Notes: generated by a model not told the origin, from the letters alone. A stretch of DNA of 64,000 nucleotides from Rheinheimera mangrovi (GCF_003990335.1 NZ_CP034683.1:2246501-2310500), one strand, 5' to 3'. Counted from the first letter of the stretch, positions 9,686-19,031 are shown. Program-made: numbers and translations.

Positions 9686-9697
9686 ATGTTATAACAT
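9686..9697 (-). promoter_or_regulatory. Candidate Zur operator
   Basis: Perfect 12-bp palindrome ATGTTATAACAT, 37 bp before the ATG of the His-rich receptor. Zur sites in proteobacteria are built on TGTTATA/TATAACA half-sites. Here the half-sites overlap in a compact form. Confidence 0.5.
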
Positions 9698-9831
9698 TTT
9701 TGCGGATTAACGATCTGGACGCAAGCACTTTTGTGATGAAGTAACATTTTTTCGAGATTTCACTTCGAATCACTGCAGCCTCATGTTTTAATGTCAACTC
9801 AATAATCTACGAAGAATCAAAAGGATAAGGC

Positions 9832-10482
9832 ATGGAGTTCTGGCCTGAGTTTCTCTTAATTGCATCTGTTCATTTAGTCGCGGTCGCAAGCCCTGGTCCG
9901 GATTTCGCCATAGTTTTACGTTATGCGGTGCGTTATGGTCGTAATGTCGCACTTGCAGCCAGTATTGGCATAGGTATGGCGATTTTTCTGCATGTCTGTT
10001 ATTCGCTGCTTGGCTTAGGGCTGCTAATCAAAACCACACCCTGGTTATTTACTTTGTTTAGCCTACTGTCGGCAGCGTATCTGGCTTATATAGGCTGGCA
10101 GGCTATTCGTAGCGGTGCGCCAACCAACACCGAAGCAGAAGTAGTCACAGAACCGGCGACAGAGACTCCATCGTGGCTCAAAGCCTTTACCTCAGGTTTT
10201 GTCACTAATGGTTTAAACCCGAAAGCCACCTTGTTTTTTTTATCACTTTTTGCCGTCATTATTTCGCCAGTTACACCACTTTCGTACAAAGTAATCTACG
10301 GCGTCTATATGGCCTTTGCTACAGCAGCTTGGTTTGCATTTTTATCTGTGGTCCTAACCCGCGAAAAAGTAAGAGCTTTTTTACTACGCAAAGGGTATTG
10401 GTTTGATCGTTTAATGGGCGCAGTATTACTGGCACTGGCTATGCATCTGATGTACGGTGCAATTCAATCTCAGCTACACTAA
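9832..10482 (+). CDS. LysE/RhtB-family amino-acid exporter
   Basis: A 216-residue inner-membrane protein with about six hydrophobic segments. The N-terminal VAVASPGPDFAIVLRYAVRYGRN is the LysE/RhtB signature (SPGPD followed by a basic loop). The mid-protein GFVTNGLNPKATLFFLSLF is the second conserved block. Members export amino acids such as homoserine, threonine or lysine; the substrate cannot be told from sequence. An SD-like AAAAGGATAAGG precedes the ATG. It stands next to a yaeQ gene on the same strand, 35 bases downstream. Confidence 0.88.
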   Translation: MEFWPEFLLIASVHLVAVASPGPDFAIVLRYAVRYGRNVALAASIGIGMAIFLHVCYSLLGLGLLIKTTPWLFTLFSLLSAAYLAYIGWQAIRSGAPTNTEAEVVTEPATETPSWLKAFTSGFVTNGLNPKATLFFLSLFAVIISPVTPLSYKVIYGVYMAFATAAWFAFLSVVLTREKVRAFLLRKGYWFDRLMGAVLLALAMHLMYGAIQSQLH

Positions 10483-10517
10483 ACAGAGGTTGTTGCCGAT
10501 ACCAGTGAGGTGTCTGT

Positions 10518-11060
10518 ATGCAAGTCGTCAGCAAAGTGATAAGACTGGATCTGAATTACGCATCAGCGGTCAGCCATGTATACCAAAAGCGTACCTGTTA
10601 TATAGCCCCTTATAAAACAGAGCTGGCGGAGCATTTTGCCCGCCGTTTGCTGGCTTATTTATCATTTTTTGAATCTTCTCCCCAACTTGCTAAAACGGAA
10701 GGCACAGGCAAAACTCCCGATCTGTATGTCAGCGATGCGGCTGACCATATCAAACTCTGGTGTAATGTTGATTTACTTAGTGAAAAACATATGCAACGCG
10801 CCAGTCATCAGGCCGAGCAGGTGGTGTTATTTCTGGATGAAACTGATCAGAAAAGAATAAAAAGCCAATACAAACAACATTTCAGAAATGTGCAGTTCCA
10901 TACCTTATCCCATCAACAGTTACTGGACTTTTGCAGCATGCTTAAAGGTCATATGCAGTTGGATCTATGGCGGGAAGATGACAAGTTATTAATCACAGAT
11001 GGTGAGCAAACCTGTGAGTTGCCGCTTGCTGTGCCATCAGAGCTGGAGTTCAGGCATTAA
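10518..11060 (+). CDS. YaeQ family protein
   Basis: A 180-residue cytoplasmic protein matching YaeQ in length and in blocks: an N-terminal beta-rich segment VIRLDLNYASAVSHVYQ, then HFARRLLAYLSFFES, KTPDLYVSDAADHIKLWCNVD and QAEQVVLFL. YaeQ has a PD-(D/E)XK nuclease-like fold, and E. coli YaeQ can compensate for loss of RfaH in multicopy. Its biochemical role is unsettled. A clear SD (GAGGTGTCTGT-ATG) supports the start. Confidence 0.8.
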   Translation: MQVVSKVIRLDLNYASAVSHVYQKRTCYIAPYKTELAEHFARRLLAYLSFFESSPQLAKTEGTGKTPDLYVSDAADHIKLWCNVDLLSEKHMQRASHQAEQVVLFLDETDQKRIKSQYKQHFRNVQFHTLSHQQLLDFCSMLKGHMQLDLWREDDKLLITDGEQTCELPLAVPSELEFRH

Positions 11061-11072
11061 GCTTGTCACAAC

Positions 11073-11100
11073 TTGTCATTTCCTTTTCTGTAGTTATAAT
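11073..11100 (+). promoter_or_regulatory. Sigma-70-type promoter of trhO
   Basis: -35 TTGTCA (11073-11078), 16-bp spacer, -10 TATAAT (11095-11100), followed within 60 bases by the trhO ATG. Confidence 0.65.
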
Positions 11101-11159
11101 GGCGGCCCGTATTTTTGCCCCGGATTTACGGTCCGGCTTTGCAGAAGGTGAATCCAAAA

Positions 11160-12077
11160 ATGTATGTTGTTGCTGCTTTATATAAATTCGTTGCTCTACC
11201 TGATTATGTCGCTCTGCGCGATAAACTCTACCAACACTTAGTCCTGAATAAAGTCAAAGGCACCTTGCTATTGGCCGAAGAGGGCATTAACGGCACTATT
11301 TGTGGACCGCGTGAAGGTATTGATGCCATGCTGCAGTGGTTTGCTGCAGATAGCAGCTTTGACGGTATGTCTTACAAAGAATCTTTTGCTGATGAACAGG
11401 CCTTTTACCGCACCAAGGTAAAATTGAAAAAAGAAATTGTCACTATGGGCGTAGAGGGGATCAACCCAGCTCATATAGTGGGCACATATGTCAAAGGTGA
11501 AGCCTGGAATCAGTTAATTTCAGACCCTGATACTATCGTCATCGACACCCGCAACGACTATGAAGTGGCGATAGGTACTTTTAAAAATGCCATCAATCCA
11601 AATACCACCAGCTTCCGTGAGTTCCCAGAGTGGGCTGAAAAGAACCTTGATAAGACTAAGCACAAGAAAGTGGCTATGTTTTGTACTGGCGGTATTCGCT
11701 GTGAAAAATCCACTGCCTTTTTAAAGGAGCAAGGTTTTGATGAGGTATATCATCTGGATGGCGGTATTCTGAAATACCTCGAAGAAGTACCAGAACCTGA
11801 AAGTTTGTGGCAGGGCGAATGTTTTGTGTTTGATCAGCGCGTAGCGGTCAAACATGGCTTAGAGCAAGGCAGTTATGATCAGTGTTATGCCTGCCGCATG
11901 CCGTTGTCACAAGACGAGATGAAGTCACCACTTTATGTGCAGGGACTAAGTTGCCCTCATTGCCACGACAAAATTACCGAAGAGCAAAAAGCGTCATTTG
12001 CTGAGAGGCAAAAACAAATAGCTTTGGCCAAAGCGCGGGGCGAACAACATATCCGCGACGGCAAAGTTGAATTCTAA
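11160..12077 (+). CDS. trhO: tRNA uridine(34) hydroxylase TrhO (YceA), rhodanese family
   Basis: A 305-residue rhodanese-like enzyme that hydroxylates U34 of tRNA to ho5U using O2 (E. coli TrhO/YceA). An N-terminal acylphosphatase-like part ([11 protein letters not shown]) is followed by a rhodanese domain with the catalytic cysteine in [14 protein letters not shown]-terminal segment has cysteines ([14 protein letters not shown]) that may bind metal. The start chosen is ATG 11160, with SD AGAAGGTG nine bases upstream, and [10 protein letters not shown] fits the family. The longer frame from TTG 11115 adds 15 unrelated residues and starts close to the promoter. Confidence 0.93.
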   Translation: MYVVAALYKFVALPDYVALRDKLYQHLVLNKVKGTLLLAEEGINGTICGPREGIDAMLQWFAADSSFDGMSYKESFADEQAFYRTKVKLKKEIVTMGVEGINPAHIVGTYVKGEAWNQLISDPDTIVIDTRNDYEVAIGTFKNAINPNTTSFREFPEWAEKNLDKTKHKKVAMFCTGGIRCEKSTAFLKEQGFDEVYHLDGGILKYLEEVPEPESLWQGECFVFDQRVAVKHGLEQGSYDQCYACRMPLSQDEMKSPLYVQGLSCPHCHDKITEEQKASFAERQKQIALAKARGEQHIRDGKVEF

Positions 12078-12091
12078 TCTCTGCTATAGTT

Positions 12092-12119
12092 AAAAAGAGC
12101 CTTGATGGCTCTTTTTTTA
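12092..12119 (+). terminator. Terminator of trhO
   Basis: Stem AAAGAGCC ttgat GGCTCTTT followed by a T-run, 15 bases after the trhO stop. Confidence 0.88.
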
Positions 12120-12238
12120 TGTCTAAAATCCAGAACTAAACAGATCATATTTCTATTAAATAGAACAAAATGTGCTTATTTTTGTTATTTTAAACCATCT
12201 TCTGGAAAGATAAGCTGTTTCTATTAAGAGGGTGAATT

Positions 12239-12778
12239 ATGGCAACAGAAAACAAAGGGTATAGCTGGACCAGCATAGCGCTGCATTGGTTGGTGGCCGT
12301 GATGGTGATAGGGCTTTTTGCATCAGGCTATTGGATGGTGGATTTAAGCTACTACAGCACCTGGTACAAAACTGCTCCTTTTTGGCATAAAAGCGTAGGG
12401 GTCTTGTTGCTACTGATGATGGGCTACAGAGTGCTTTGGCGTGTTTTAAATGGAACTGCCACTCCTTTGGCAAATCACAGTAAGGCTGTACAACGAGCTA
12501 GTCATTTTACTCATCTGACGTTGTACGGATTGGTATTTTTAATTATCTGCAGCGGCTATTTAATTTCTACTGCGGATGGTCGACCTATAGAGGTATTTGG
12601 CTTGTTTGATTTGCCATCTGCAGGTGAATTATTTGCTGAGCAAGCAGATAAAGCAGGTTTGGTACATAAATTTGCCGCTTATGGCCTGATTGCTCTAGCA
12701 GCATTACATGCCTTAGCAGCGCTTAAACACCATTTTTTTGATAAAGACGATACGTTAAAACGAATGCTTAAACCTTAA
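12239..12778 (+). CDS. Cytochrome b561
   Basis: A 179-residue inner-membrane di-heme cytochrome b561 of the CybB/YceJ type. Four hydrophobic helices carry the heme-ligand histidines, including those in SIALHWLVAV, FWHKSVGVLLLL, FTHLTLYGLVFL and VHKFAAYGLIALAALHALAALKHHF. It transfers electrons to quinone or superoxide in related proteins. It is followed after 17 bases by yceI, the same pairing as E. coli yceJ-yceI, so the two are likely one operon. Confidence 0.92.
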   Translation: MATENKGYSWTSIALHWLVAVMVIGLFASGYWMVDLSYYSTWYKTAPFWHKSVGVLLLLMMGYRVLWRVLNGTATPLANHSKAVQRASHFTHLTLYGLVFLIICSGYLISTADGRPIEVFGLFDLPSAGELFAEQADKAGLVHKFAAYGLIALAALHALAALKHHFFDKDDTLKRMLKP

Positions 12779-12795
12779 TGTGAAAGGAGATTGGA

Positions 12796-13371
12796 ATGAA
12801 GAAATTATTACTAGCCAGCTTGATGACTTCTATGTTGGCAGCACCAGCGTTACAAGCTGCTGAGTACGAAATTGATACACAAGGCGCGCACGCTTTTGTT
12901 CAGTTTAAAATCAGCCACTTAGGCTACAGCTGGTTATACGGTCGTTTTAATACTTTTAAGGGTAACTTCAGCTATGATGCGGCTAAGTTAGCGGACTCTA
13001 AAATCCAGTTAGAAATCGATACCAAAAGTGTTGACTCTAACCATGCTGAGCGCGACAAGCACTTACGCAGCCCAGATTTCCTGAACGTAGATAAAAACAG
13101 CAAAGCGACTTTTGTCAGCACGAAGATAGTACCAAAAGCAGGTGCTGATTTTGATGTAGTAGGTAACTTCACGTTAAATGGCGTGACTAAAGAAATCGTT
13201 ATCAAAGCCACTAAGCTGGGTGAAGGTTCTGATCCATGGGGTGGTTACCGTGCTGGTTTTGCTGGCACAACCAGCATCAACTTAGAAGATTTCGCTATTA
13301 AAAATATCCTTGGCCCAGCCTCTGCCACTGTGCAGCTGGATCTGAGCGTGGAAGGTATCAAGAAGTCTTAA
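12796..13371 (+). CDS. yceI: YceI family periplasmic protein
   Basis: A 191-residue periplasmic lipocalin-like protein, with a Sec signal peptide (cleavage after LQA) and the YceI motifs AHAFVQFKISHLGYSWLYGRF, VDSNHAERDKHLRSPDF and GNFTLNGVTKEI. Homologues bind polyisoprenoid chains; E. coli YceI is induced at high pH. SD AAAGGAG precedes the ATG. Co-transcription with the upstream cytochrome b561 is likely. Confidence 0.94.
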   Translation: MKKLLLASLMTSMLAAPALQAAEYEIDTQGAHAFVQFKISHLGYSWLYGRFNTFKGNFSYDAAKLADSKIQLEIDTKSVDSNHAERDKHLRSPDFLNVDKNSKATFVSTKIVPKAGADFDVVGNFTLNGVTKEIVIKATKLGEGSDPWGGYRAGFAGTTSINLEDFAIKNILGPASATVQLDLSVEGIKKS

Positions 13372-13398
13372 TTCTGAATTGAGATTCTAATGACGCCA

Positions 13399-13431
13399 TT
13401 GCCCTGAGGTATCTTCTGATACTCAGGGCAA
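13399..13431. terminator. Bidirectional terminator between yceI and yfaE
   Basis: Nearly perfect stem TTGCCCTGA-GTATC / GATAC-TCAGGGCAA around a TTCT loop. It lies between two convergent genes and overlaps the last codons of yfaE. Confidence 0.7.
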
Positions 13432-13677
13432 TTCTATTTCTATATCTGTGATGGGAATACTGCAGCAAGGCAAAATTTCGCCTTTGCGGACAAAAGCTAA
13501 AGGCTCGTTAATGTAACTAACCGAACCTGACAGTAATTTACAACGGCAAGCACCACAGTAACCCTCTCGGCATTGATAGTTCACTTGCTGTTGCTGAGCT
13601 TCCAGAGCATCAAGCAGGGTGCGTTGCTCAGGCCCAAACTCCAGGCTGAGCACATCCTTCACCACTACTTTGACCAT
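13423..13677 (-). CDS. yfaE: 2Fe-2S ferredoxin YfaE
   Basis: An 84-residue plant-type ferredoxin. Cluster ligands are CREGYCGACRC (three Cys of CX4CX2C) and a fourth Cys in LPCCSI. In E. coli, YfaE regenerates the diferric-tyrosyl radical of NrdB. It is encoded 15 bases downstream of nrdB on the same strand, which supports that role here. Confidence 0.92.
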   Translation of the reverse strand: MVKVVVKDVLSLEFGPEQRTLLDALEAQQQQVNYQCREGYCGACRCKLLSGSVSYINEPLAFVRKGEILPCCSIPITDIEIELP

Positions 13678-13692
13678 TTCAGTAATCGCAGA

Positions 13693-14823
13693 TCAGAGAT
13701 CAAAATCACCGAAGTCAGCGCCATCCATTTCGTTGTCGATTTGACCTACTAAATAGGAGCTGATTTCTGATTCCTGCGGAGCCACCTGCACATTATCAGA
13801 CACAAGCCAGGCATTGATCCATGGAATAGGGTTCTGTGTCGTGCTGAAAATGGGCTTTAAGCCAACAGCCTGCATTCTGTTATTGGTGATGTACTCTACG
13901 TACTGGCACAAAATATCTTTGTTTAAGCCAATCATAGAACCATCTTTAAACAAGAACTCAGCCCAGTCTTTCTCCTGCTCAGCGGCTTTGCGGAATATGG
14001 CATAGGCGTCTTCTTCACATTCTTTGGCGATAATGGCCATTTCTGGATCATCTTCGCCAGCGGCCATAATATTCAGCATATGCTGAGTGCCTGTTAAGTG
14101 CAGCGCTTCGTCCCGGGCAATCAGCTTGATTATTTTGGCGTTGCCTTCCATCAGTTCACGTTCAGCAAAAGCAAAACTACAAGCAAAGCTGACGTAAAAC
14201 CGGATGGCTTCCAGCACGTTGACCGACAAAATACAGATATAGAGCTTACGCTTCAGCTCGCGCAGGCTGATGGTGTGGCTGACACCATCCACAACATGAG
14301 TGCCTTCACCACATAAATGATAGAGGTTCACTGATTGGATTAAATCGTCATAGTAGCGGGTGACATCGTCAGCACGTTCGATAATTCGCTCGTTGAGCAG
14401 AATATCGTCGAAGACCTTGTGTGGCTCATTGGTGATATTACGCACTATATGGGTGTAGCTGCGGCTGTGAATAGTTTCACTGAAGGCCCAAGTTTCAATC
14501 CAGGTTTCCAGCTCTGGCAAGGACACTATAGGCAACAAAGCAACGTTCGGTGAACGGCCTTGCACTGAGTCCAGCAAAGTTTGATATTTTAAATTACTGA
14601 TAAAGATATGCTTTTCATGTTCTGGTAACTGTTGAAAGTCGATACGATCTTTACTGACATCCACTTCTTCAGGACGCCAGAAAAAGCTCAGTTGCTTTTC
14701 GATCAGTTTTTCAAAAATGCCGTATTTCTGTTGATCATAACGGGATACGTTCACCGGATTGCCGAAAAACATCGGCTCTTTCATTTGATCATTGTTCGTA
14801 CGGCTAAAGGTGGTGTAACTCAT
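13693..14823 (-). CDS. nrdB: Ribonucleoside-diphosphate reductase beta subunit NrdB (class Ia)
   Basis: Small subunit of aerobic ribonucleotide reductase, 376 residues, the length of E. coli NrdB. It carries the diiron centre and the radical tyrosine (Y123 in [11 protein letters not shown]). Iron ligands are seen in the WAFSETIHS and [10 protein letters not shown] helices, and the C-terminal NrdA-docking tail ends DFGDFDL. The start is taken at the second in-frame ATG ([10 protein letters not shown]), which matches E. coli MAYTTFSQ; the frame could begin two codons upstream. Middle gene of nrdA-nrdB-yfaE. Confidence 0.96.
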   Translation of the reverse strand: MSYTTFSRTNNDQMKEPMFFGNPVNVSRYDQQKYGIFEKLIEKQLSFFWRPEEVDVSKDRIDFQQLPEHEKHIFISNLKYQTLLDSVQGRSPNVALLPIVSLPELETWIETWAFSETIHSRSYTHIVRNITNEPHKVFDDILLNERIIERADDVTRYYDDLIQSVNLYHLCGEGTHVVDGVSHTISLRELKRKLYICILSVNVLEAIRFYVSFACSFAFAERELMEGNAKIIKLIARDEALHLTGTQHMLNIMAAGEDDPEMAIIAKECEEDAYAIFRKAAEQEKDWAEFLFKDGSMIGLNKDILCQYVEYITNNRMQAVGLKPIFSTTQNPIPWINAWLVSDNVQVAPQESEISSYLVGQIDNEMDGADFGDFDL

Positions 14824-14886
14824 CAGCAATATCCAGATTATTATTAGTTATGCATACAAAAAGAGGGCTGCAATGCAGCCCCAGAC

Positions 14887-17172
14887 TTAAATTTTACAGG
14901 CGCCACCGGCACAACCATCGTCTTCCGGCGTCGCTTTGATGTCTTCCTGTATGTCGGAAGCGCCATCGCGGGTGTTGTGATAGTACATGGTTTTGACACC
15001 CAGCTTATAAGCTGTCAGCAAATCTTTTAACAAGATCTTCATCGGCACTTTGCCACCTTCGAACTTGCCCGGATCGTAGTTGGTGTTGGCAGAAATGGTC
15101 TGATCAACAAACTTCTGCATAATAGCCACCAAGCTGATATAACCGTCATTGTTAGGCATATCCCATAACAACTCATATTGGTTTTTCAGGCGTTCATACT
15201 CAGGCACAACCTGCTTTAAAATACCGTCTTTACTGGCCTTTATACTGATATGACCACGAGGTGGTTCAATACCATTGGTCGCATTTGAAATTTGCGAAGA
15301 AGTTTCAGATGGCATCAATGCAGATAAGGTTGAATTCCGTAAACCGTACTGCACTACATCTTTACGCAGCTGATCCCAGTCATAATGCAATGGTTCAGCA
15401 CAGACTTTATCCAGATCCTTTTTATAGGTATCAATAGGCATAATGCCTTCTGAATAGGTCGTCTCGTTAAATTTAGGGCAAGGGCCAAATTCCTGAGCCA
15501 GCTTGTTCGACGCTTTCATCAGATAATACTGAATAGCTTCAAAAGTACGATGCGTTAAGCCATTGGCTGAACCGTCAGAGTACTTAACGCCATTTTTCGC
15601 CAGATAATAGGCATAGTTAATCACGCCTATACCTAAAGTACGGCGGTTCATACTGGCGTGGTAAGCGGCAAGGATAGGGTAGTCCTGGTAATCCAGTAAA
15701 CTATCCAAAGCACGTACAGCCAGTTCAGCTAATTCTTCCAGCTCGTCTAAATGCTCGATAGCCCCCAAGTTAAAGGCGGACAGAGTACAAAGGGCAATTT
15801 CACCATTTGGATCGTTAATGTCATTCAGTGGCTTAGTTGGCAGTGCGATTTCTAAACACAGATTGCTCTGACGAACAGAGGCAAACTTTGGATTAAACGG
15901 GCTGTGTGTGTTGCAGTGATCGACGTTCTGTAAGTAGATACGACCTGTGCTGGCACGTTCCTGCATAAATAACGTGAAGAGCTCAACGGCTTTAATACGC
16001 TTCTTACGGATAGAAGAGTCCGCTTCGTATTTGACATACAACTCTTCGAATTTTTCCTGATCTTCAAAAAACGCATCATACAGGCCTGGCACGTCTGAAG
16101 GACTGAACAGGGTGATCATTTCATCTTTAATCAGGCGTGTGTACATCAGGCGGTTAAACTGCACACCGTAATCTAAGTGACGTACGCGGTTTTCTTCCAC
16201 ACCACGATTGTTCTTCAGAACCAGCAAAGACTCTACTTCCAAATGCCACAGCGGGTAAAACAGAGTTGCTGCGCCACCACGAACACCACCCTGAGAGCAG
16301 CTTTTTACCGCCGTCTGGAAATGTTTGTAGAACGGGATACAACCGGTATGGAAGGCTTCACCGTTACGGATTGGGCTGCCTAAGGCACGAATACGACCCG
16401 CATTGATACCAATACCAGCACGTTGGCTGACGTATTTCACGATAGCGCTGCTGGTGGCATTGATGGAATCTAAGCTGTCACCACATTCAATCAACACACA
16501 AGAGCTGAACTGACGGGTTGGGGTACGTACACCAGACATAATAGGTGTAGGTAATGAAATCTTAAAGGTAGACACAGCGTCATAGAAACGGCGCACGTAA
16601 CTTAAACGGGTGTCTTTTGGATAATTAGCAAACAAACAAGCAGCAACCAGCATATAAAGGAACTGGGCGCTTTCATAAATCTGGCCTGTCACCCGGTTTT
16701 GTACCAGGTATTTGCCTTCGAGCTGTTTTACCGCAGCGTAGCTGAAATCTAAATCGCGGCTGTGGACAATGAAACTATCCAGTTGCTCTAATTCTTCTTT
16801 ACTATAGTCAGCCAGAATGTGAGCGTCATAACGCTTTTCTTCCACCATTTTGACCACATGGTCATAGAGCTTTGGTGGCTCGAACTGGCCATAGGCTTTT
16901 TTACGTAAATGGAATACGGCCAGACGGGCGGCCATATATTGATAATCCGGTGTCTCTTTTGAGATTAAATCCGCAGCAGCTTTGATGATGGTTTCGTGGA
17001 TATCGGCGGTTTTAATACCGTCGTAAAACTGAATGTGAGAACGTAACTCAACCTGAGACACTGATACGTTTTGTAACCTCTCAGCTGCCCAATCTATCAC
17101 ACGGTGGATCTTGTCTAAGTTTAATGGTTCGCGCTGACCATCTCTTTTGGTTACGTATAATGTTTGAGTCAT
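14887..17172 (-). CDS. nrdA: Ribonucleoside-diphosphate reductase alpha subunit NrdA (class Ia)
   Basis: Catalytic subunit that reduces NDPs to dNDPs, 761 residues as in E. coli. It has an N-terminal ATP-cone (KRDGQREPLNLDKIHRVIDWAA), active-site cysteines including those in FSSCVLIEC and SNLCLEIALPT, and the C-terminal thiol shuttle pair C754/C759 (GCAGGACKI). The start is taken at MTQTLYVTKRDG (17172); the open frame reaches nine codons further up but those residues are not conserved. Two NrdR-box-like sites lie 111-157 bp upstream, so repression by NrdR-(d)ATP is likely. Confidence 0.97.
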   Translation of the reverse strand: MTQTLYVTKRDGQREPLNLDKIHRVIDWAAERLQNVSVSQVELRSHIQFYDGIKTADIHETIIKAAADLISKETPDYQYMAARLAVFHLRKKAYGQFEPPKLYDHVVKMVEEKRYDAHILADYSKEELEQLDSFIVHSRDLDFSYAAVKQLEGKYLVQNRVTGQIYESAQFLYMLVAACLFANYPKDTRLSYVRRFYDAVSTFKISLPTPIMSGVRTPTRQFSSCVLIECGDSLDSINATSSAIVKYVSQRAGIGINAGRIRALGSPIRNGEAFHTGCIPFYKHFQTAVKSCSQGGVRGGAATLFYPLWHLEVESLLVLKNNRGVEENRVRHLDYGVQFNRLMYTRLIKDEMITLFSPSDVPGLYDAFFEDQEKFEELYVKYEADSSIRKKRIKAVELFTLFMQERASTGRIYLQNVDHCNTHSPFNPKFASVRQSNLCLEIALPTKPLNDINDPNGEIALCTLSAFNLGAIEHLDELEELAELAVRALDSLLDYQDYPILAAYHASMNRRTLGIGVINYAYYLAKNGVKYSDGSANGLTHRTFEAIQYYLMKASNKLAQEFGPCPKFNETTYSEGIMPIDTYKKDLDKVCAEPLHYDWDQLRKDVVQYGLRNSTLSALMPSETSSQISNATNGIEPPRGHISIKASKDGILKQVVPEYERLKNQYELLWDMPNNDGYISLVAIMQKFVDQTISANTNYDPGKFEGGKVPMKILLKDLLTAYKLGVKTMYYHNTRDGASDIQEDIKATPEDDGCAGGACKI

Positions 17173-17282
17173 ATTTTTCCGCCGAAAATTCCATCTCAAT
17201 TGTTATTATTGTGTGCACAGAATTTCTTCTGCGCAGCGAATTCACCCGCTTCTGGCTTCATTAGGTCAAACTCAAAGGAGCG

Positions 17283-17298
17283 ACACAACATCTAGGGG
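17283..17298 (-). promoter_or_regulatory. Candidate NrdR box 1
   Basis: ACACAACATCTAGGGG against the consensus ACACWATATATWGTGT: 11 of the 14 core positions match. Its centre is 31 bp from a second site, the three-helical-turn spacing typical of paired NrdR boxes. Confidence 0.55.
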
Positions 17299-17313
17299 TG
17301 AAAGGAGAACGGA

Positions 17314-17329
17314 TCACAAGATAGAGTGG
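17314..17329 (-). promoter_or_regulatory. Candidate NrdR box 2
   Basis: Core CACAAGATAGAGTG matches 12 of 14 positions of CACWATATATWGTG and lies 31 bp from box 1, upstream of nrdA. Confidence 0.55.
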
Positions 17330-17483
17330 ATCAAAAGCAATTGCAACCCCGCGAGCGGGCGAAAAAAGCAGCATGTTAGTATCCGCTAACGTGCGGAATA
17401 GGCTTTTAAAAACCTATTCGGGGAAGCAATAGTTTTTCAGTAAAAAATCTATTTTGTCTGTTCGGTTAAATTTTGAAAGGATC
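17330..17483. other. Intergenic region upstream of nrdA with two hairpins
   Basis: The gap between nrdA and gph (17173-17541) has no convincing ORF. Beyond the NrdR-like boxes it holds two adjacent stems, GTTAG/CTAAC near 17375-17390 and a perfect GAATAGG (17396-17402) / CCTATTC (17413-17419). Neither has a T-tract, so these are not obvious terminators. Role unknown. Confidence 0.5.
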
Positions 17484-17488
17484 AAAAA

Positions 17489-17515
17489 AATCACCTTGCG
17501 CGAGGTGATTTTTTA
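17489..17515. terminator. Terminator downstream of gph
   Basis: Stem AATCACCT / AGGTGATT with an A-run on one side and a T-run on the other, 27 bases beyond the gph stop. It can act on both strands. Confidence 0.85.
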
Positions 17516-17541
17516 TTGAACAAAATATGAAAAAACTGAAC

Positions 17542-18219
17542 TCAGTCGAGGTATTGGATCAGGTTTGTGAAGTGAGAAATATGTAAATTTGCACCCCATA
17601 GTTCAGTTTTATCATCTGGCCCAACATAACCAAAATCGCACATCACGGTTTGCATACCAGCACGACGTCCAGCTTCTATATCCCGTTCCGCATCTCCTAT
17701 ATACCAACACTGGTTTGCAGCGACTTGCATAAAGTGAGCAGCCATCCATAAAGGAGTTGGATCAGGTTTACGTTGCGCCAGACTGTCACCGCCCAATAAT
17801 AAGCGGCTTTTTAGCAAGGCAGGTAACTGACGTTGTACTTTGGCGGCGAGCTTATAAGGTTTATTGGTCACTATGGCCCAGGGGATATTTCTTGCCTCAA
17901 GTGCGGCAAATAAGTCGTCAGCACCCGGAAACAAGCAGCTGTGTACACCACTATGTTCGTGGTAATAATCCAGCAGGTTTTGGCGTGCTTTGCCAAAATC
18001 AATGTCTTTTATCGCTTCACCAAAACCTAGTTGCAGTAAACCTTTGGCACCATGCGAGGCCATAGGGCGATATTCATCGTAGCTTTTTTCCGGCATGCCA
18101 TGCTGTCGCAACACATAATTCAGAGCTGCGCCTAAATCCTGTGCGGTATCGACCAGCGTGCCATCCAAATCAAATAAAACAGCGGCTGGTTTTTTAAGTT
18201 GAATGAGTTGTTGGGTCAT
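17542..18219 (-). CDS. gph: Phosphoglycolate phosphatase (HAD superfamily)
   Basis: A 225-residue HAD hydrolase. Motif [12 protein letters not shown] holds the nucleophile aspartate, motif II is IVTNKP, a lysine sits in RKPDP, and motif IV is [17 protein letters not shown] helical cap lies after motif I. Gph removes 2-phosphoglycolate formed from oxidative DNA damage. The ATG overlaps the ubiG stop by four bases (ATGA), indicating translational coupling. The family assignment is firm; the precise substrate is by homology and by neighbourhood with ubiG. Confidence 0.88.
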   Translation of the reverse strand: MTQQLIQLKKPAAVLFDLDGTLVDTAQDLGAALNYVLRQHGMPEKSYDEYRPMASHGAKGLLQLGFGEAIKDIDFGKARQNLLDYYHEHSGVHSCLFPGADDLFAALEARNIPWAIVTNKPYKLAAKVQRQLPALLKSRLLLGGDSLAQRKPDPTPLWMAAHFMQVAANQCWYIGDAERDIEAGRRAGMQTVMCDFGYVGPDDKTELWGANLHISHFTNLIQYLD

Positions 18220-18926
18220 AACGGCTTTTTCGCTACTACAAAATAATTCACATCCAGCCCAGGGCCAGTGCGGAAGGATTGATTAATAGGGTTGTAGTGC
18301 AGACCAGTGGCATCCACCACCTGTAAACCGGCATCATCTATAAAACGCATCAGATCAGAAGGGCGGATAAACTTCTCAAACTCATGAGTGCCTTTAGGCA
18401 CCAACTTGAGTACCTGTTCAGCACCGACTATAGCCATCAGATAGGCTTTCCAGGTTTTGTTTAAAGTTGAGAACACCAAGGTCGCGCCGGGTTTAGCTAA
18501 ATCAGCACAAGCCTTCACCACAGAAGCGGGCGCTGGTACGTGCTCTAACATTTCCATGCAGGTTACTAAATCAAAGGAACCTTGATTGGCTGCGGCAAAG
18601 TCTTCCGCTGTGCTTTGTTGATACTGGACAGATACGGCAGATTCCAATGCATGTAATTTGGCCACTGTTAAAGCTTCATCAGCCATATCTATGCCTGTGA
18701 CTTCTGCACCAGCTTTCGCCATCGCCTCAGCCAGAATGCCACCACCGCAGCCAACATCCACAGCTTTTTTACCAAATAAGCCTTGCACCTGATCACTGAT
18801 AAAGGCCAGACGGCAAGGATTCAGTTGATGTAGCGGTTTAAACTCACCGGACGGATCCCACCAGCGAGACGCGATTTCATTAAACTTGGCAATTTCGGCC
18901 GGATCAACATTGGAAGAGGTGTTCAT
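18216..18926 (-). CDS. ubiG: Ubiquinone biosynthesis O-methyltransferase UbiG
   Basis: SAM-dependent methyltransferase that performs both O-methylations in ubiquinone synthesis. It has the SAM-binding [26 protein letters not shown], the post-motif CMEMLEHVP, and the UbiG signatures [23 protein letters not shown] and GLHYNPI. The start is set at ATG 18926 (MNTSSNVDP). A frame four codons longer begins at 18938, but a TATAAT on this strand at 18958-18953 would leave it almost no leader. Divergent from gyrA, as in E. coli. Confidence 0.95.
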   Translation of the reverse strand: MNTSSNVDPAEIAKFNEIASRWWDPSGEFKPLHQLNPCRLAFISDQVQGLFGKKAVDVGCGGGILAEAMAKAGAEVTGIDMADEALTVAKLHALESAVSVQYQQSTAEDFAAANQGSFDLVTCMEMLEHVPAPASVVKACADLAKPGATLVFSTLNKTWKAYLMAIVGAEQVLKLVPKGTHEFEKFIRPSDLMRFIDDAGLQVVDATGLHYNPINQSFRTGPGLDVNYFVVAKKPL

Positions 18927-18952
18927 AAGCGTATCCATTTAAAATTTTGCCT

Positions 18953-18980
18953 ATTATAAGGCCTTGATCTGTTTGAGCAA
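18953..18980 (-). promoter_or_regulatory. Candidate ubiG promoter
   Basis: On the minus strand: TTGCTC (-35), 16-bp spacer, TATAAT (-10), placed 27 bp before the chosen ubiG ATG. Confidence 0.5.
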
Positions 18981-19002
18981 TGCTGTACAAAGCACAACAG
19001 AA

Positions 19003-19031
19003 CTGGCAAGGTATTTTTTCTGTGGTAGAAT
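19003..19031 (+). promoter_or_regulatory. Candidate gyrA promoter
   Basis: CTGGCA (-35), 17-bp spacer, TAGAAT (-10), 72 bp before the gyrA ATG. Confidence 0.5.

Noticed and set aside
17173..17199. Nine-codon N-terminal extension of NrdA
   Set aside because: The residues are not found in NrdA, and starting at 17172 gives exactly the E. coli length.
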